64,000 bases of DNA. Origin: Candidatus Sabulitectum silens. Its GTDB lineage: Bacteria > Fermentibacterota > Fermentibacteria > Fermentibacterales > JCC-6. A program made the translations under genes and the position numbers. Location: contig MJAN01000004.1 of NCBI GenBank assembly GCA_001875255.1, forward strand, positions 124,001 through 188,000. The letters are read 5' to 3'. Each line of letters begins with the position of its first letter. The stretch's first letter is position 1. A model generated the notes under the pieces. The model was not told where the DNA came from and made no database searches. It worked only from the letters and a program-made list of their open reading frames with translations. Below, piece by piece: positions 28,919 through 41,640 of the stretch.

Positions 28919-30035
28919 TCAAACCCCGTCTACTTTTGCCAGCAGTTCAGCGGCCTGGAGGGCGAGGGAATCGGCGAAGAGCATTCCATTAGCGTCGGGG
29001 ATGAGATGGTTGTTCACCTGTGACACCATGCCTGTACCGAGAAGCTCCCCGCAATCAAGCGTGTAACCTGCCCTTCTCAATTCGTCGAGGTCGATCCCTC
29101 CCCTGTGCCTGAAGCCCAGGGATAGAATCTCATGTGCGCAGTTTTCCCCGGAGAGGTCTTCCCCTGATTCCACCGGCGAGTCACCGCGGATCACGCATGA
29201 TTCGTACAGCGCGGAATCGCTGTGATTCCATGTTCTTCTGGTCCCGTCGAAGGAATGGGCCGAGGGTCCGATGCCTATGTAGGGGATCCTGGTCCAGTAG
29301 GCAGTGTTGTGCTGTGATACGTATTTATCTTCCAGGGCATAGCTGGAGGTTTCGTAGTGGATGTAGCCGTTCTCGGTAAGTACTCGATCCGCCTGGTGAT
29401 ACATGTCCGCGCAGAGGTCGTCGGAGACCTTGTCACCTGCGTCTCCCATTGGTGTTCCCCTGACAAGGGTCAGCTCATAAAGGGATAAATGCTGGGGCAT
29501 AAAAACGGAGAACCTCTTCCAGATCGGTCTTCTGCCCTTGAATGGTCTGGCCCGGGTGTCCATAGATGAGATCTATGCTGATGTTCCTGAAACCGCTTTC
29601 CCTTATCTGCCTTACGGATTCCCTGGCGTCCTCTGCGCTGTGGATCCTGCCCAGCCTTTTCAGCGCCGAATCATCAAAGCTCTGAACACCAAGGCTTATC
29701 CTGTTGAAGCCCGCCAGAAGAAGGGTGGAATAGCCCCTGTGGTCAAGGACCGCCGGGTTGGACTCGATGGTTATCTCCCGCAACCCCGGTGAGCGGACCT
29801 TTCCGATGAGCCTTCTCCAGAACTCCGGAGGAAGGAGGGTGGGGGTTCCTCCGCCGGCATAGAAGGTTCTGATGCTTTGATCGAGACCATCGGTGCGCTG
29901 GATGAACTCCGCATTCAGGGCAGTACACATCCCGGTTATGTCAGAAGGTTTGTCCGATGACGCGAAGGCGCAGTAAGAGCACTTCCGAAGGCAGTATGGC
30001 ACATGGACATAGAGACCTATTCCACCGGAGGCCAT
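28919..30035 (-). CDS. hemW: HemW-like radical SAM protein (frameshifted)
   Basis: About 372 aa. YVHVPYCLRKCSYCAFAS carries the CxxxCxxC [4Fe-4S]/SAM motif; YAGGGTPTLLP and SLGVQSFDDSALKRLGR are standard HemN/HemW segments. The C-terminal region (IGIGPSAHSFDG and a HemN C-terminal domain) is present. The Cys immediately after CxxxCxxC seen in true coproporphyrinogen dehydrogenase HemN is absent (Ala-Phe), which favours HemW, a haem chaperone. A frame change lies near 29505. The ATG overlaps the VOC gene end by 19 nt. Confidence 0.85.
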
Positions 30036-30393
30036 CGGGGGTCCTCAAATCTCTGAATTTCAAGGGTATATCCCGCTGGATCCCTTACGAAGCAGTTGTA
30101 TATCCTGTACTCGGGGGTAGCCGCAGGGGCTTTGATCACTTCGCAGCCGGCGTCCTTCACACGATCGAACCACAGGTCGACATCGTCAGTTACAAGAGTA
30201 AGGGTTACACCGCTCCGATGGCCGGGGTCCTTCTTTGAACAGAACCCTATGAAGGCACCGGCACCGACCCTGTAAATCCGGCATCCGCCTGATCGAGCAC
30301 CATAGGGAGCTGGAGGACTTCGGTGTAGAACCGGTGGGTTTCCTCCACTGCCTCGGTGTAGCAGAAGGTTATCATGGAATCAAATGGCTTCAT
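30017..30393 (-). CDS. VOC/glyoxalase-family protein (frameshifted)
   Basis: About 125 aa after restoring one T at about 30270 (a TTT run that should be TTTT). FCYTEAVEETHRFYTEVLQLPM is approximately the VOC N-terminal pattern, and the C-terminus FVRDPAGYTLEIQRFE has the metal-ligand Glu region. The fold suits a small metalloenzyme or binding protein. ATG at 30393 comes 1 nt after the lepA stop. No substrate can be assigned. Confidence 0.72.
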
Positions 30394-30394
30394 G

Positions 30395-32190
30395 TCAGTC
30401 ATCCCTTTTCAGCACCGCCAGGAAGGCTTTCTGGGGTATCATGACCCTGCCTACCATTTTCATTCTCTTCTTGCCGGCTTTCTGCTTTTCCAGGAGTTTT
30501 CTCTTTCTGGTAATATCGCCTCCATAGCACTTGGCCGTTACATCCTTACGCAGGGCGCTTATGGTGGTTCTGGCTATCACGGTACCGCCAATGGCACCCT
30601 GTATGGGAATTTTGAACTGCTGCCTCGGGATCTCATCCTTCAGGTTCTCGCATGCTCTTCTGGCCCAGTTCAGGGCCCTGTCGCGGTGAACCAGCATGGA
30701 GAGGGCATCGACCTTCTCATGATTCACCAGGATGTCCACCTTGGCCAGGTCCCCAACCCTGTAATCAGCGGGCTCATAGTCGAAACTGCCGTAGCCCTGG
30801 GTAACGGACTTGAGCTTGTCGTAAAAATCGTAAACAATTTCCGCCAGGGGCATTTCCACCTTTATCTCCACTCTCTTTGCACCCACATAGAGATTCGAAT
30901 AATTCTGCCCCCTTCTGTCAAGTAGCAGGGTGGTCACCGGACCTATGTACCTGTCCGGCATTATCACCGATGCCTTTATGAAGGGTTCTTCGGTAAGTTC
31001 TATCTGTGAGGGATCGGGATAAAGGTTGGGGTTGTCTATGTAGTGCACTTCACCGTTGTTGAGTGTAATTCTGTAAAGAACGGTAGGGGCGGTGAGAACC
31101 AGGCTCATTCCGAACTCGCGCTCGAGCCTTTCCTGTATCACCTCGAGGTGTAGAAGGCCCAGAAAGCCGCACCTGAAACCGAAACCAAGCCCGACGGAAT
31201 TCACCTTTTCAAAGGTAAGTGAAGCATCGTTCAGCTTGAGTTTGTCCATGGCCACGGCAAGGTCGTTGTAGTCTTCACTTGAAATGGGAAAAAGGCTTGA
31301 GAAAACCACCGGCTTGGATTCCTCGAAACCATCCAGTGGCTTTTCTGCGGGGTTCTTCACCGTTGTTACGGTCTCACCGCTCCGCACATCGCTTACACTC
31401 TTGATCCCCGCAATGAGATAGCCAACATCCCCTGTCCCGAGTGTTTTGCACTTCAACCGGTGAACGCCCAGATGGCCAATCTCCTCGATCCGGTACTCCC
31501 CCCCTTTGCCATCAGAAGTATGTCCTGATCCTGATGCATGGTGCCCTCTTCTATCTTGAAGTAGGCAACCACACCGCGGTAGGGATCGAAAATGCTGTCG
31601 AAAACCCTTGCCCTGAGAGGTGCGCTTGTGTCCCCTGTGGGGGGCGGGATATCACGTACGACGGAGTCGAGAAGTGCCTGTAGCCCTTCACCGGTCTTTG
31701 CGCTTACAAGGACCGCTGTCTCCGGGTCGAGACCCAGTTCGTTCTCTATTTCGTGAAGGGTTTCATCAATATCCGCCGAGGGAAGGTCTATCTTGTTCAC
31801 CACCGGAATAATGGTAAGCTCCTGATCCATGGCCTTGTACAGGTTGGCCAGGGTCTGGGCCTCCACGCCCTGGGCGGCGTCTATGACAAGAAGGGCCCCC
31901 TCGCATGAGGCCAGGGCCCGGCTGACTTCATAGCTGAAATCCACATGGCCCGGTGTATCTATCAGGTTCAGCTGATACTTCGTTCCGGCTCCCCCGTCGT
32001 AGTACATGGTAACAGCACTGCTTTTTATGGTTATTCCGCGCTCACGCTCAATATCCATGGAATCAAGCATCTGATCATGGAACTCCCTGGGAGTCACCGT
32101 ACCGGTGACCTGAAGGAGCCGGTCGGCCAGGGTGGATTTGCCGTGGTCGATGTGAGCGATGATGCAGAAGTTTCGTATGTTTTGCTGCAA
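30395..32190 (-). CDS. lepA: Elongation factor 4 (LepA, frameshifted)
   Basis: About 599 aa. GTPase motifs are [15 protein letters not shown] (G1), [10 protein letters not shown] (G2), [16 protein letters not shown] (G3) and NKIDLPSA (G4). The LepA-specific C-terminal domain is seen in [20 protein letters not shown]. It back-translocates or remodels stalled ribosomes at the membrane. The start is TTG at 32190 with TTGGAGG upstream, rather than a farther upstream in-frame codon. The frame break lies near 31470-31510. Confidence 0.94.
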
Positions 32191-32267
32191 GTTTTTCCTC
32201 CAATGTTGATGTGTAATATGTTTGGTACTCGGGGGTCTTTCCAAACTGAGGCTAAAGGGAGAAGAAA

Positions 32268-32764
32268 ATGCCTATTTTCAAAAAGGACAAAAAAGACAGG
32301 GAAGAGGAGAATCCTCTCCAGTTGATCAACGACTGCAAGGTCGGCCAGGGAACCAGGATCTGGAATTTCGTGAACATCTACGGCTGCGAGATCGGGAAGG
32401 ACAGCATGGTGGGCTGTTTCTGCGAGATCCAGAAGGGCGTGAAGATCGGCGACAGGACCAGGGTGCAGAGCCACTCCTTCATATGCGAACTGGTGGAAAT
32501 AGGCAACGACTGCTTCATCGGCCATGGAGTGATGTTCATAAACGATGTATACCCTCCTCAACCGGATCCCGCCGACTGGAAGGGAACAGTGATCGAGGAC
32601 GGCGTAAGCATTGGTTCCAACGCAACCATCCTTCCGGTGAAGATCGGCAGGGGAGCCATAATAGGGGCGGGAGCCGTTGTTACGAAGGATGTGCCGGCGG
32701 GAGCGGTGGTTGCCGGGAATCCCGCGGTTTTCATGCGCCAGAGGCTGAAAAGGGAGAGAATTAG
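32268..32764 (+). CDS. Left-handed beta-helix acetyltransferase
   Basis: About 165 aa. ATG at 32268 follows AAAGGGAG. Hexapeptide repeats run through most of the length ([55 protein letters not shown]), and [20 protein letters not shown] carries the active-site His region. This pattern is close to WbbJ/PglD-like UDP-sugar N-acetyltransferases. As sequenced, the frame runs on into the phosphorylase gene without a stop; one missing or extra base near 32740 would give a stop at 32764. The end is therefore uncertain. Confidence 0.75.
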
Positions 32765-32765
32765 A

Positions 32766-35310
32766 TTGAGATCGAAATTATTCAGGGTAGTACCCAGAAT
32801 ACCTGATGAGCTGGCGGATCTCAAGAAGATCGCTGGAAATACCTGGTGGAGCTGGAACAGAAGTGCCGTAAGGCTCTTCAGGTCCATGGACACCGATCTG
32901 TGGGAGGCAACCAGCCACAACCCCACCCTTCTTCTGGGCAGGGTGAGTCAGAAACGTCTTCGGGAACTGGTCTCCGATCCGGGATTCATGGCGGCCCTGG
33001 AAGATGTTAGTTCATCCATGGAAGAGTACCTCTCAAGGGCCACATGGTTCAGAAAGGACTTCCACGGCAAACTGAACGAGGGCGAGGTAATCGCCTACTT
33101 CTCAGCGGAATTCGGCCTTCACGAGAGCCTTCCGATCTACTCCGGCGGATTGGGCATACTGGCTGGCGATACGATGAAAAGCGCCAGTGATCTGGGGCTG
33201 CCCCTTGTGGGAGTATCCCTTCTGTACCGCCTGGGTTACTTCAACCAGTACCTGAACAGCGACGGCTGGCAGCAGGAAAGATATTCCGTTAACGACTATT
33301 CCAACATGCCGGCGGAAAGGGTCCTGGACACCGACGGAACACCCATCACCATCATGGTGCCCATGGACGGCGAACGGGTTCTGGCGGCCATATGGCAGAT
33401 CAGGGTGGGCAGGGTAAAGCTGTTCCTCCTCGACACGAATCTGCCGGAGAACTCACCGGAAAACCGTGAGATAACCAGCCAGCTCTACGGCGGTGACAAG
33501 GAAATGCGAATGCGCCAGGAAATACTGCTGGGAGCCGGTGGAATAATGGCCCTCAGGGCAATGGGACTGACCCCCGCAGTGAGGCACATCAATGAGGGCC
33601 ACTCGGGTTTCTCATCGTGGAAATGCTGGCGCATCTCATAGAAACCGGTCTATCCTTTGCCGAAGCCAGGGAAATGGTTACCGCAGGAAATGTTTTTACC
33701 ACCCATACACCGGTGCCCGCCGGGAACGAGCAGTTCGATCCGGCCCTGGTGCTGCGTTATCTCAGACCCTATCTCGACCGGGTAGGACTGACCAACGATG
33801 ATTTCCTCAGGTACGGCTCCCATCCCGGTTCAACTGCATTTTCCATGACCGTTTTCGCCCTTAACTTCTCCAGGAAGGCCAACGGGGTAAGCAGGCTCCA
33901 TGGTCAGGTTTCGAGGAAGATATGGAAGGATGTATGGCCCAGGCTTCCCGAATCGGAAGTCCCCATCGGCCACGTAACCAACGGAGTTCACGGAGAAACC
34001 TGGGTTTCAGGGGAGATCAAAAGACTGCTGGACAGGTACGTGGGCAGCACCAGCCCGGTGAACCCGCTGAACGAGGATTTCTGGAAGAAGATAGACAGAA
34101 TACCCGATTCGGAACTCTGGAGGGCCCATGAAAGGCTTCGGGCCAGACTTGTAGGTTACGCGAGGAAGAAATGGGACAGGCAGCTGGAGGAGATGGGCAT
34201 AAGGGGTCTGCCCCACCAGAACCTCACCGTTCTCAACCCAGACGCCCTCACCATCGGCTTCGCCAGGCGGTTCGCCACCTACAAGAGGGCCTCCCTGCTC
34301 TTCCATGACATCGACAGGCTGAAACGGCTTCTGAACGGCTCCAGCAAACCCATACAGGTTATCTTCGCCGGGAAGGCACATCCCCACGACAACGAGGGAA
34401 AGAACCTGATCAGGGAGGTTTTCACGCCTGCCTCAGCAGCGACCTTTACGGCAAGATAGTGTACCTAACCGACTACAACATGGACACCGCCAGGCACATG
34501 ATCCAGGGAGTGGATGTCTGGCTTAACACACCCAGAATACCAATGGAGGCAAGCGGCACCAGCGGTATGAAAGCCGCCATGAACGGTGTTCCCCACTGCA
34601 GCGTTCTCGACGGCTGGTGGGCTGAGGGCTACAGGGCAGACCGGGGCTGGGCCATCGGCAACGGCGAGACCTACAGCGACCAGTCCCAGCAGGACAGGAT
34701 AGAGGCCAAGGCTCTCTACGACCTTCTGGAGAACATGATAGCACCGCTCTTCCATAACCGGAGCAACGGCGGGATACCCACCGGATGGACATCGCTGATG
34801 AAAAACTCCATGAAGATGGCCCTGGCGGATTTCAATACCAGCCGTATGGCGGCGGAATACACCTCCAGCTACTATATCCCCGCCCTTGAGTTCTCTAAAA
34901 GCATAGGCGAAGAGAACCTTGACGGCGTGAAGGACCTGGCCAACTGGAAGGAAGCCGTAAGGGAAAAATGGCAGGGGATTTCCATAGAGGGAGTGGACAC
35001 CGCCGGTCTTGCGGACACCCTCACCGTTGGAGACAGCATTCAGATCACCGCCCGCCTCCGCGCCCCGGGGCTCAGCGCCGACGACCTCTCGGTGGAAACA
35101 CAGTTCGGTACAGCCTCCGGAGACGGCTGGCTGAATGAAAGGTCATCCTCCCGACTTGAGTTCAGCCATGAGGAGAACGGTGTTCTGTTCTTCACCGGTT
35201 CCATCGAATGCACCGAGGCCGGAAGGTTCGGCTACACGGTCAGGGTACTGCCTTCCCACAGGAAGTACGGCAGGGTGGTGGAACCCGGCCTGGTTCACTG
35301 GTGGGAGTAG
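32766..35310 (+). CDS. glgP: Alpha-glucan phosphorylase, DUF3417-type (frameshifted)
   Basis: About 848 aa. The N-terminal DUF3417 region is RIPDELADLKKIAGNTWWSWN. The catalytic core includes YFSAEFGLHESLPIYSGGLG and the pyridoxal-phosphate Lys in EASGTSGMKAAMNG. The enzyme releases glucose-1-phosphate from glycogen or maltodextrin. I place the start at TTG 32766, behind GGGAGAG, but the frame is continuous with the upstream acetyltransferase. Frame changes lie near 33620 and 34430. The C-terminal ~120 residues are the DUF3417-type tail domain. Confidence 0.9.
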
Positions 35311-36314
35311 TGGAAAACCGAAGCCTTCCGGGAGCTGAGGTTTTCGACAGTGCGACGATGTATTCATTGTCATGGGATACACATATGGCACTGACGCGGT
35401 GCTCAGTTGGAATGGAGGGGGCGAATATCATGTTCTCGATGTTGAGAACCGATATGGCGTAGTCCTGATTCCTGGGTAGCAGAAGTGTATTTGTGCTGTG
35501 CATGACAGCATTGATAAGATAGGAATGGTAGGGTCTGGAGCTGAAGAGGTGCTCCCCGGTCTCAAGGTCCACCTTGATCATGTGGGGATAGCCCGAAGAT
35601 GCATCCAGCACAACCAGCGCCCGTGAGTCACTGGAAAATGCCATGGTTCCGATCCGCATGGGCATCTCCAGTGTATCCAGAGGGCCAGTGAAGATCCTTC
35701 CAGCATGACGATCTCTTCCCTGCCGGAATTCCCTATAGCCACCAGTGAATCGTTCGGAGACACTTCAAGCCTGTACACCGGCCAGTCACAGGGAAGGCTG
35801 GAGACAAGCTGCCAGCTGGTGGTAGATACCGCCTCTACCATCCAGGGAGTCCCCTGGCTTCCCAGATAAAGGAATTCGCTGTCCCCGACAGCTTCATGGT
35901 GTAAATGGAAGCTGTGGCGGTGTAAACCCTTTCATAGGTCATTTCCACAGTGTTCACCGCATAGATATCGATACCGCTCTTCTCGGAAACATAAATGTGC
36001 TCACCGGAAGAGGGAGCCGCTATAAGGCCTGGTGAAAAATGCACATACATAGTATCACTTAAATGCGGATTTACCAGTGCTTTGGAGATATCCCTGCGGA
36101 AAAGGCGGCGGTTAGCCGGTTCACTTACCCAGACCGTATAGCTGAGCGGGGCGAAGGCACAGTGAAATGGCATCTGTCCGCAGTAGAACTTCCCCTTATA
36201 GCTGGATGGATACTCCGGGTTTTCATAACCGGCTGTTCCCGCGGGGTTTACCGATTCACAGCCGACCATGGCCAGTAGAAGGATCAACCCAGGGAAAAAA
36301 AGTCTTCTTTGCAC
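35240..36314 (-). CDS. Beta-propeller lipoprotein, function unknown (frameshifted)
   Basis: About 350 aa in three or four segments. The signal peptide LILLLAMVGC places a lipidated Cys near residue 19. Later segments look like WD40/YVTN-type blades: YRLEVSPNDSLVAIGNS, MAFSSDSRALVVLDASSG, AICVSHDNEYIVALS. It is divergent from the TonB receptor gene with about 60 nt between starts. The end is uncertain: one frame stops at 35240 inside glgP, another at about 35296. It may be an outer-membrane or periplasmic accessory protein. Confidence 0.6.
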
Positions 36315-36377
36315 AACAGCCCCTTATGATTATTAATGGCAATATACAAAAACAACCACTATTGGGGGATGAACACA

Positions 36378-38946
36378 ATGAAACACTTCCTTATCTGCCT
36401 TATGGCTCTGTCCCTGCAAGCCTTTGCGGGGACCACCGGAAGAATTGCCGGGGTGGTGCGTGACTCCACCGGTGATCCCATTGCTGGTGCCACAGTGATG
36501 ATCTCCGGTACGGAGTTCGGCACAATGACCGATTCCAACGGTGAGTATCTCATACACAACCTCTCACCGGGAGAATACACACTCCTTGCCAGGATGGTGG
36601 GTAAAACCGGGCAGACCATCGAGGGGGTTCATGTGTCCGCTGATATGACCACCAGGATGGACTTCGAGCTTGGGGACTCCGTATCGGGCACCACGGTCAT
36701 CACCGTTTCCGACCAGAGGGGACTGATAGTATTCGATGAGACCTCCTCGGTGAGCATCTTCGACAGCGATGACATCCAGTCCATGCCGGTTGCATCAATC
36801 AGGGATGTTATGGCAATGAGTTCCGGGGGTGTCGCAGCAGGGTCGGATTTGCACATGAGGGTGGACGTTCAGGTGAGGTCATATATCTGGTGGATGGCAT
36901 TCCGATGAACGACCCCGCAACAAATCAGTTCACGATGAGCATTCCACTGTCCGCCGTTTCCGAAGTGTCCATAACCACAGGGGGATTCAGTGCCGAGTAC
37001 GGAGGAGCCCAGTCCGGGGTGGTGAACATAATAACCAGGGATGCAACCGACAGCTTCGTGGCTTCGGTGAACGGAGGGGGAGGAGCCTATTCGGAATCCG
37101 GAGACGGCAGCGTGAACACCGTTCAGCACTCCATGTGGGAAAACCAGATCTACAGGGGCGATGCAATAAGGCTGGAGGGTGCCCTGGGGGCCCTCTGATC
37201 CTTCCGGGCAGAGGCGGATTCTTTCTTACAGGCTCATTCCAACGGAGCGGTTTCAACCATGCTGACAGCAGGGGCAACTGGGATAACAGCACAATAAGGA
37301 GCCATGGGGGAACGGCCAGGCTGTCCTGGCTTCCGGACCCCGGCACCAGAATAACAGCAAATTTCTATCTGTCAAACTCTGAAAAGGGATGGCGGGACTG
37401 GTTGTGGTCCCGTACCACGGATCACTATGTGGACGATGGGGACACCCTCTACTATTCAAGGGAAAACGACAGAGCCCTTCCAGTAAGGGAGCAGAACAGG
37501 TTCTCTCCAGGACTCACAATAACCAGAACCCTGAACCAGCGGAGTTCATTGATTTGAAACTGAATTTGTTTCACACCGGGGAAAAACACGGAGTAACCGA
37601 TTCCACCGGCAATGTCATAGGGGAGGGATTCACAGTTGATGAATGGTTGGAATACCAGGCTCCCTCAAGATTCGAAGACCGGGACTATTTCTACAGAAGC
37701 GGCCATGTCAACTGGATACGCCACGAGTCCATAACCGATGTGATAACCGCCAGACTGGACTACACCAGTCAGCTGGGCGCCTATCACCAGCTGAAAACCG
37801 GCTATGAGGGAAGGTTCTTCGACTCCCGGGGCTGGGACATCTATTCGCCACCGGGCTACACCAGCACATACTCATCATGGAGCGGTTCACCACGTTTCCA
37901 CGGCCTTTATGCCCAGGACCGCATAGAATACACCGCCGGACTGATAGCCAATCTGGGGCTTCGCCTGGATGTGATAGATCCCAATGCAGAAGGCACCGAA
38001 ACCAAGTACAAGCTCAGCCCCCGGCTTGGTGTTTCCTATCCCGTTTCAACAAGGAATGTCATCCGGGCCAGCTACGGCCATTACTACCAGGTTCCCGGGC
38101 TCAGCCTTATGTACTACGGCAGCCAGGGAAGTTCATCCTCATCAGGGGCCCCCTTTCCGGCAATCCCGACCTTGAGCCTGAAGAAACCGTTTCATGGGAG
38201 CTGGGGGTGAAGCACATGTTCGATCCCTTCACGGTTGCTGAGTTCGTTGCATATCACAAGGAGATAACAGGCCTGGTTTCCACCGCTCTGGTCGAGGAAA
38301 CCGACGAATACTGGCAGTATGTGAACAGCGATGGTACCGGTACGTCTGGGGAGCGGAGTTCGGCCTTCTCAGAAGGTCATCCCGCTACTTCTCCTTCGCC
38401 CTGAATTATTCCTACAGCATCGCAAAAGGACGGGAATCCTCCCCCACCGAGAACTACTCCTACGGCTGGGGAAGTCAGTACCCCGTTCCCAACGACGACG
38501 TGTATCTGGACTGGGACCAGAGGCACACGGCCAACGGTTCAGCGGGGTTTATGGTGGAACGGGGAGACATGATCTTCGGCCAGAGGTGGCTGGAGGGTTT
38601 CGGGTTCAGGATGAACACCAGCTACGGCAGCGGAATTCCCTATGACAACGCCGGACACGGAACCCATCCCTTCTTCAGGAACCAGAAACGGTACCCATGG
38701 AGGATGAACACCGATCTTCGGGTTGAAAAGCGTTTCTGGTCAGGTGAAACCGCACTGAACCTCTATATGGATGTCTACAACCTCTTCGGAAGACGGAATG
38801 TGGACAGGATCTACGATGTGGGCTGGTGGGAAGCGGATCAGGACGGAGACGGCGAACCGGACCACATCGCCGGTGGAAAGGCGGGGAATCCCAACGCCTA
38901 TTCCCCGGCAAGACACTTCTTCTTCGGAGCTGAGATCAGATGGTAG
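36378..38946 (+). CDS. TonB-dependent receptor with carboxypeptidase-like N-domain (frameshifted)
   Basis: About 856 aa in roughly seven segments. ATG at 36378 follows a GGGGG run with 9-nt spacing; the signal peptide is MKHFLICLMALSLQAFAG. Residues ~20-110 form a carboxypeptidase-regulatory-like domain (GRIAGVVRDSTGDPIAGATV). The plug contains VDGIPMNDPATNQFTMSIP and VSITTGGFSAEYGGAQSGVVNI. The barrel ends in the aromatic FGAEIRW, the Bam-recognised C-terminus. It takes up an unknown substrate across the outer membrane. It overlaps the convergent HEAT gene by 11 nt. Confidence 0.88.
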
Positions 38947-41550
38947 CCTGAGTTCTGGCCTTATCCGAGGACCTTATCATGTCAATGGCGGCGGAAACGG
39001 AGGACAGGACCTCTTCCGGGGCGGCGGCCCTTTTGAGGGTTCCGCCGGAGTTCCTGTCGAGGAAGCTCTTCAGGGCACTGATCTCTTCCGTTTTCCCTGC
39101 CCTTATCAGGATTGCCAGGGCATCGTGCATGACTTCCTCGTCCTCGAAGGGTATTCCCCTCCCGTGCAGGAAGGGCGCGCGGAAGTGCTTCCTTACATGC
39201 TCATCGTCGTAAACCTTCATAAAGAACCGCATGAGGGATCTTCTGGCCTGTGGAAGGGTGTGCATCAATCTCAGCATAGCCGGGATGAGGCCTCTGTCTG
39301 GCTGTTTTGCCTTTGCAAGAACCTCCACGGAAACCGTTACCACCTCCGGTGAGGGATCTCCTATCATATTCGAGGCATTCAGTATGGCCTTCCTGCTGTC
39401 CACCTTCATCAAAGAAAGCAGGGCAAGCCTTCGAACCCTGTCGTCGGAGTCGTCGCACAGCCGGTCTAGAATAGGGACGGACCTTTGTGACTGGAGATCC
39501 CCCAGCAGGGAAACCAGATTTCGCATAAGATACCAGTCATGCTGGGAAAACCTTCCGGTTTCCGTTGATCTCACCGACAGTCCGCCACGCTCAATTTCGT
39601 CGATTCGCGAATGGAACATGAGAAGGTACCCGGCGCCGAATCTCCGTAAAACGGAATACGCCCGGGCACGGATCTCCCTTTTTCTCTCCAGGAAAAGATC
39701 CGTAAGGCGCATTCCCAGGTTCCTGAACATCACCTCACCGGTGATCTGCTCCGCTGCGTGGAACCTGTTCTCATCGGATTCCATGAAGGCCTGGAGGATG
39801 ACATCGGCGGCATCCGGGGTATCGATCCTTCTGAAAGCCTCGGAAAGACCCCTTCTGAGCGCGCTTGCGTGGGTTGGGCTTGGCACAGGTAAAAGCCTGC
39901 AGTCGGCGATGATCTTTACCAGTTCCGCAGCGGTGGACAGGCGCCGGGAGGAAATAAGCCTCTCGGAGACCGAGCCCATGAGAATGATGGAGGCAAAAAG
40001 GGCATCTGAGGATATATCTCCCGCATGAAGATTCCCGTTTATCTTGTCGATGATGTGCATCACAGTATGGGACTTACCCCTTTCAGCACCGATGCACGCC
40101 AGCTGATTCAATTTGTCCACAGCATCAAGGATCCTGTCGTGGTCGCCGCTGTCGAGGTCTTCCAGATTCTTGTCTATGATCTTTCTCAGGGCACTCCAGG
40201 CAAGGGTTTTCTGCAACTCCCTGCTCACCAGGACCCCCTCTTCCAGTATGGTGGGGTCGAGGGTGGCAACGAAATCCGCCAGCATGGAGCGATACCTCCC
40301 GGAGCCCGAGGCGGATTCCTCAAGTATTCTGCTCAGGGCTTCGCCCAGCTTTTCGTGGGGGATGTCGCGGATGGAGTCTCCCCTCTGAAGCCTGTCAATA
40401 AGCTCCTTGAAGACAAGGTCCTCAAGGGTGCTGTCCAGTGAACCGGTAACAGTTTCGGACACAAGCTTCCCGTCCCTGGCCACCAGGGCGTAACGGAACT
40501 CATCGATGGTGACATTTTCCATTCCCCTGGTCCTGCACATTTCCACAAGGCCGCCCCTGTCGCGTATCTGGCCTGGCTTCCTGTTTATGAGATCGATGAA
40601 GGTGAAGAGCTCCTCCGACTCCAGGCCCTCGTGGAAGGAAATGCTGTTTATTCGTCTTTCGGTAAGGTGGGAAAGGAAATTCTGAACGGTCTTCGTTTTC
40701 GACTTAACCTTCACATTGTTAACCATGAGTTCCCCACCCAGGATGGTTATGGCAACCATACCCGCCTCGCTGTTCACGAAGGAATGGAGAAGCTCGATGA
40801 AACCGTTAAGGGCAGGGGCGATGGAAGGATGATCCGGAGGTACATGCTTACGGTTCTCTGGAGAAGACTTAGCCTGGTAACGAGATTCTGGGACAGCCTT
40901 GCCAGAGCAAGGGGGGAAAGGGTATCGGCACCGGTTTTCACATAGGCACGAATGTTGGCTCCGGAAACCAGCCTGTCCCTTGTGTCCAGGTCTATCCTGT
41001 AGTTCCAGGAGCGGTCTTTCTGCCTGGTGAAATCGAGTTCCTCGAGAACCTCCTCAATCTTGTTCCAGATGCTCCTGGGCCAGTCGGAGGAATCGGTAAT
41101 GAGGACCTGGGAACCGGGATCTTCATCGGAGCAGAGTCGGGAGAGCAGGGCAGACCCGCTTACCGCCCTTGTTCCGCTTGCGTCCTGCCACGCAAGACAG
41201 GCCACTTCCAGAAGGACCGATGCCCTGGAAAGGAAATTGGTCCTTTCGTCTGCCTTGAGGTCATTGACGGTCTTCCATACCGTTACGAGGCCTTCCGAGA
41301 GGGGAGCCGTTTCAGTTAGCAGCTGCTGGAAGGACATCCGTGGTATTTTTTCAGCAAAGGAAGAGGGATTGATGATGGTGAAGAAAACAAGGGAATTGGC
41401 GGGGGATAAAACGGCTGCTTCATCTATTTCAACCAATAATTCTACTGCGTCATGCCCTTCAGGCATTTTATTAATTAATTCCTCAATACGCAAGTCATGC
41501 TCTGCGGCGGAAGCAACGGCCTTAACTATCATTTGGGTATTGATTTCCAT
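38936..41550 (-). CDS. Large HEAT-repeat-like cytoplasmic protein, function unknown (frameshifted)
   Basis: About 870 aa; two frames join at about 40845. ATG at 41550 follows GGAGGGGG. There is no signal peptide. The middle has a conserved-looking block ITILGGELMVNNVKVKSKTK followed by NFLSHLTERRINSISF. The C-terminal half contains helical pairs such as VPILDRLCDDSDDRVRRLAL and AILNASNMIGDPSPEVVTV that look like HEAT repeats. I recognise no catalytic motif. It could be a scaffold for signalling or motility-type assemblies, but nothing nearby fixes its role. Confidence 0.65.
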
Positions 41551-41640
41551 AATCCCCCTCCGAAACAAATCACATCGTATCTATAACATTTTTCCGGAAA
41601 CTTGACAATCAGGATAATTATGTAATCTTATCGGTACCGC

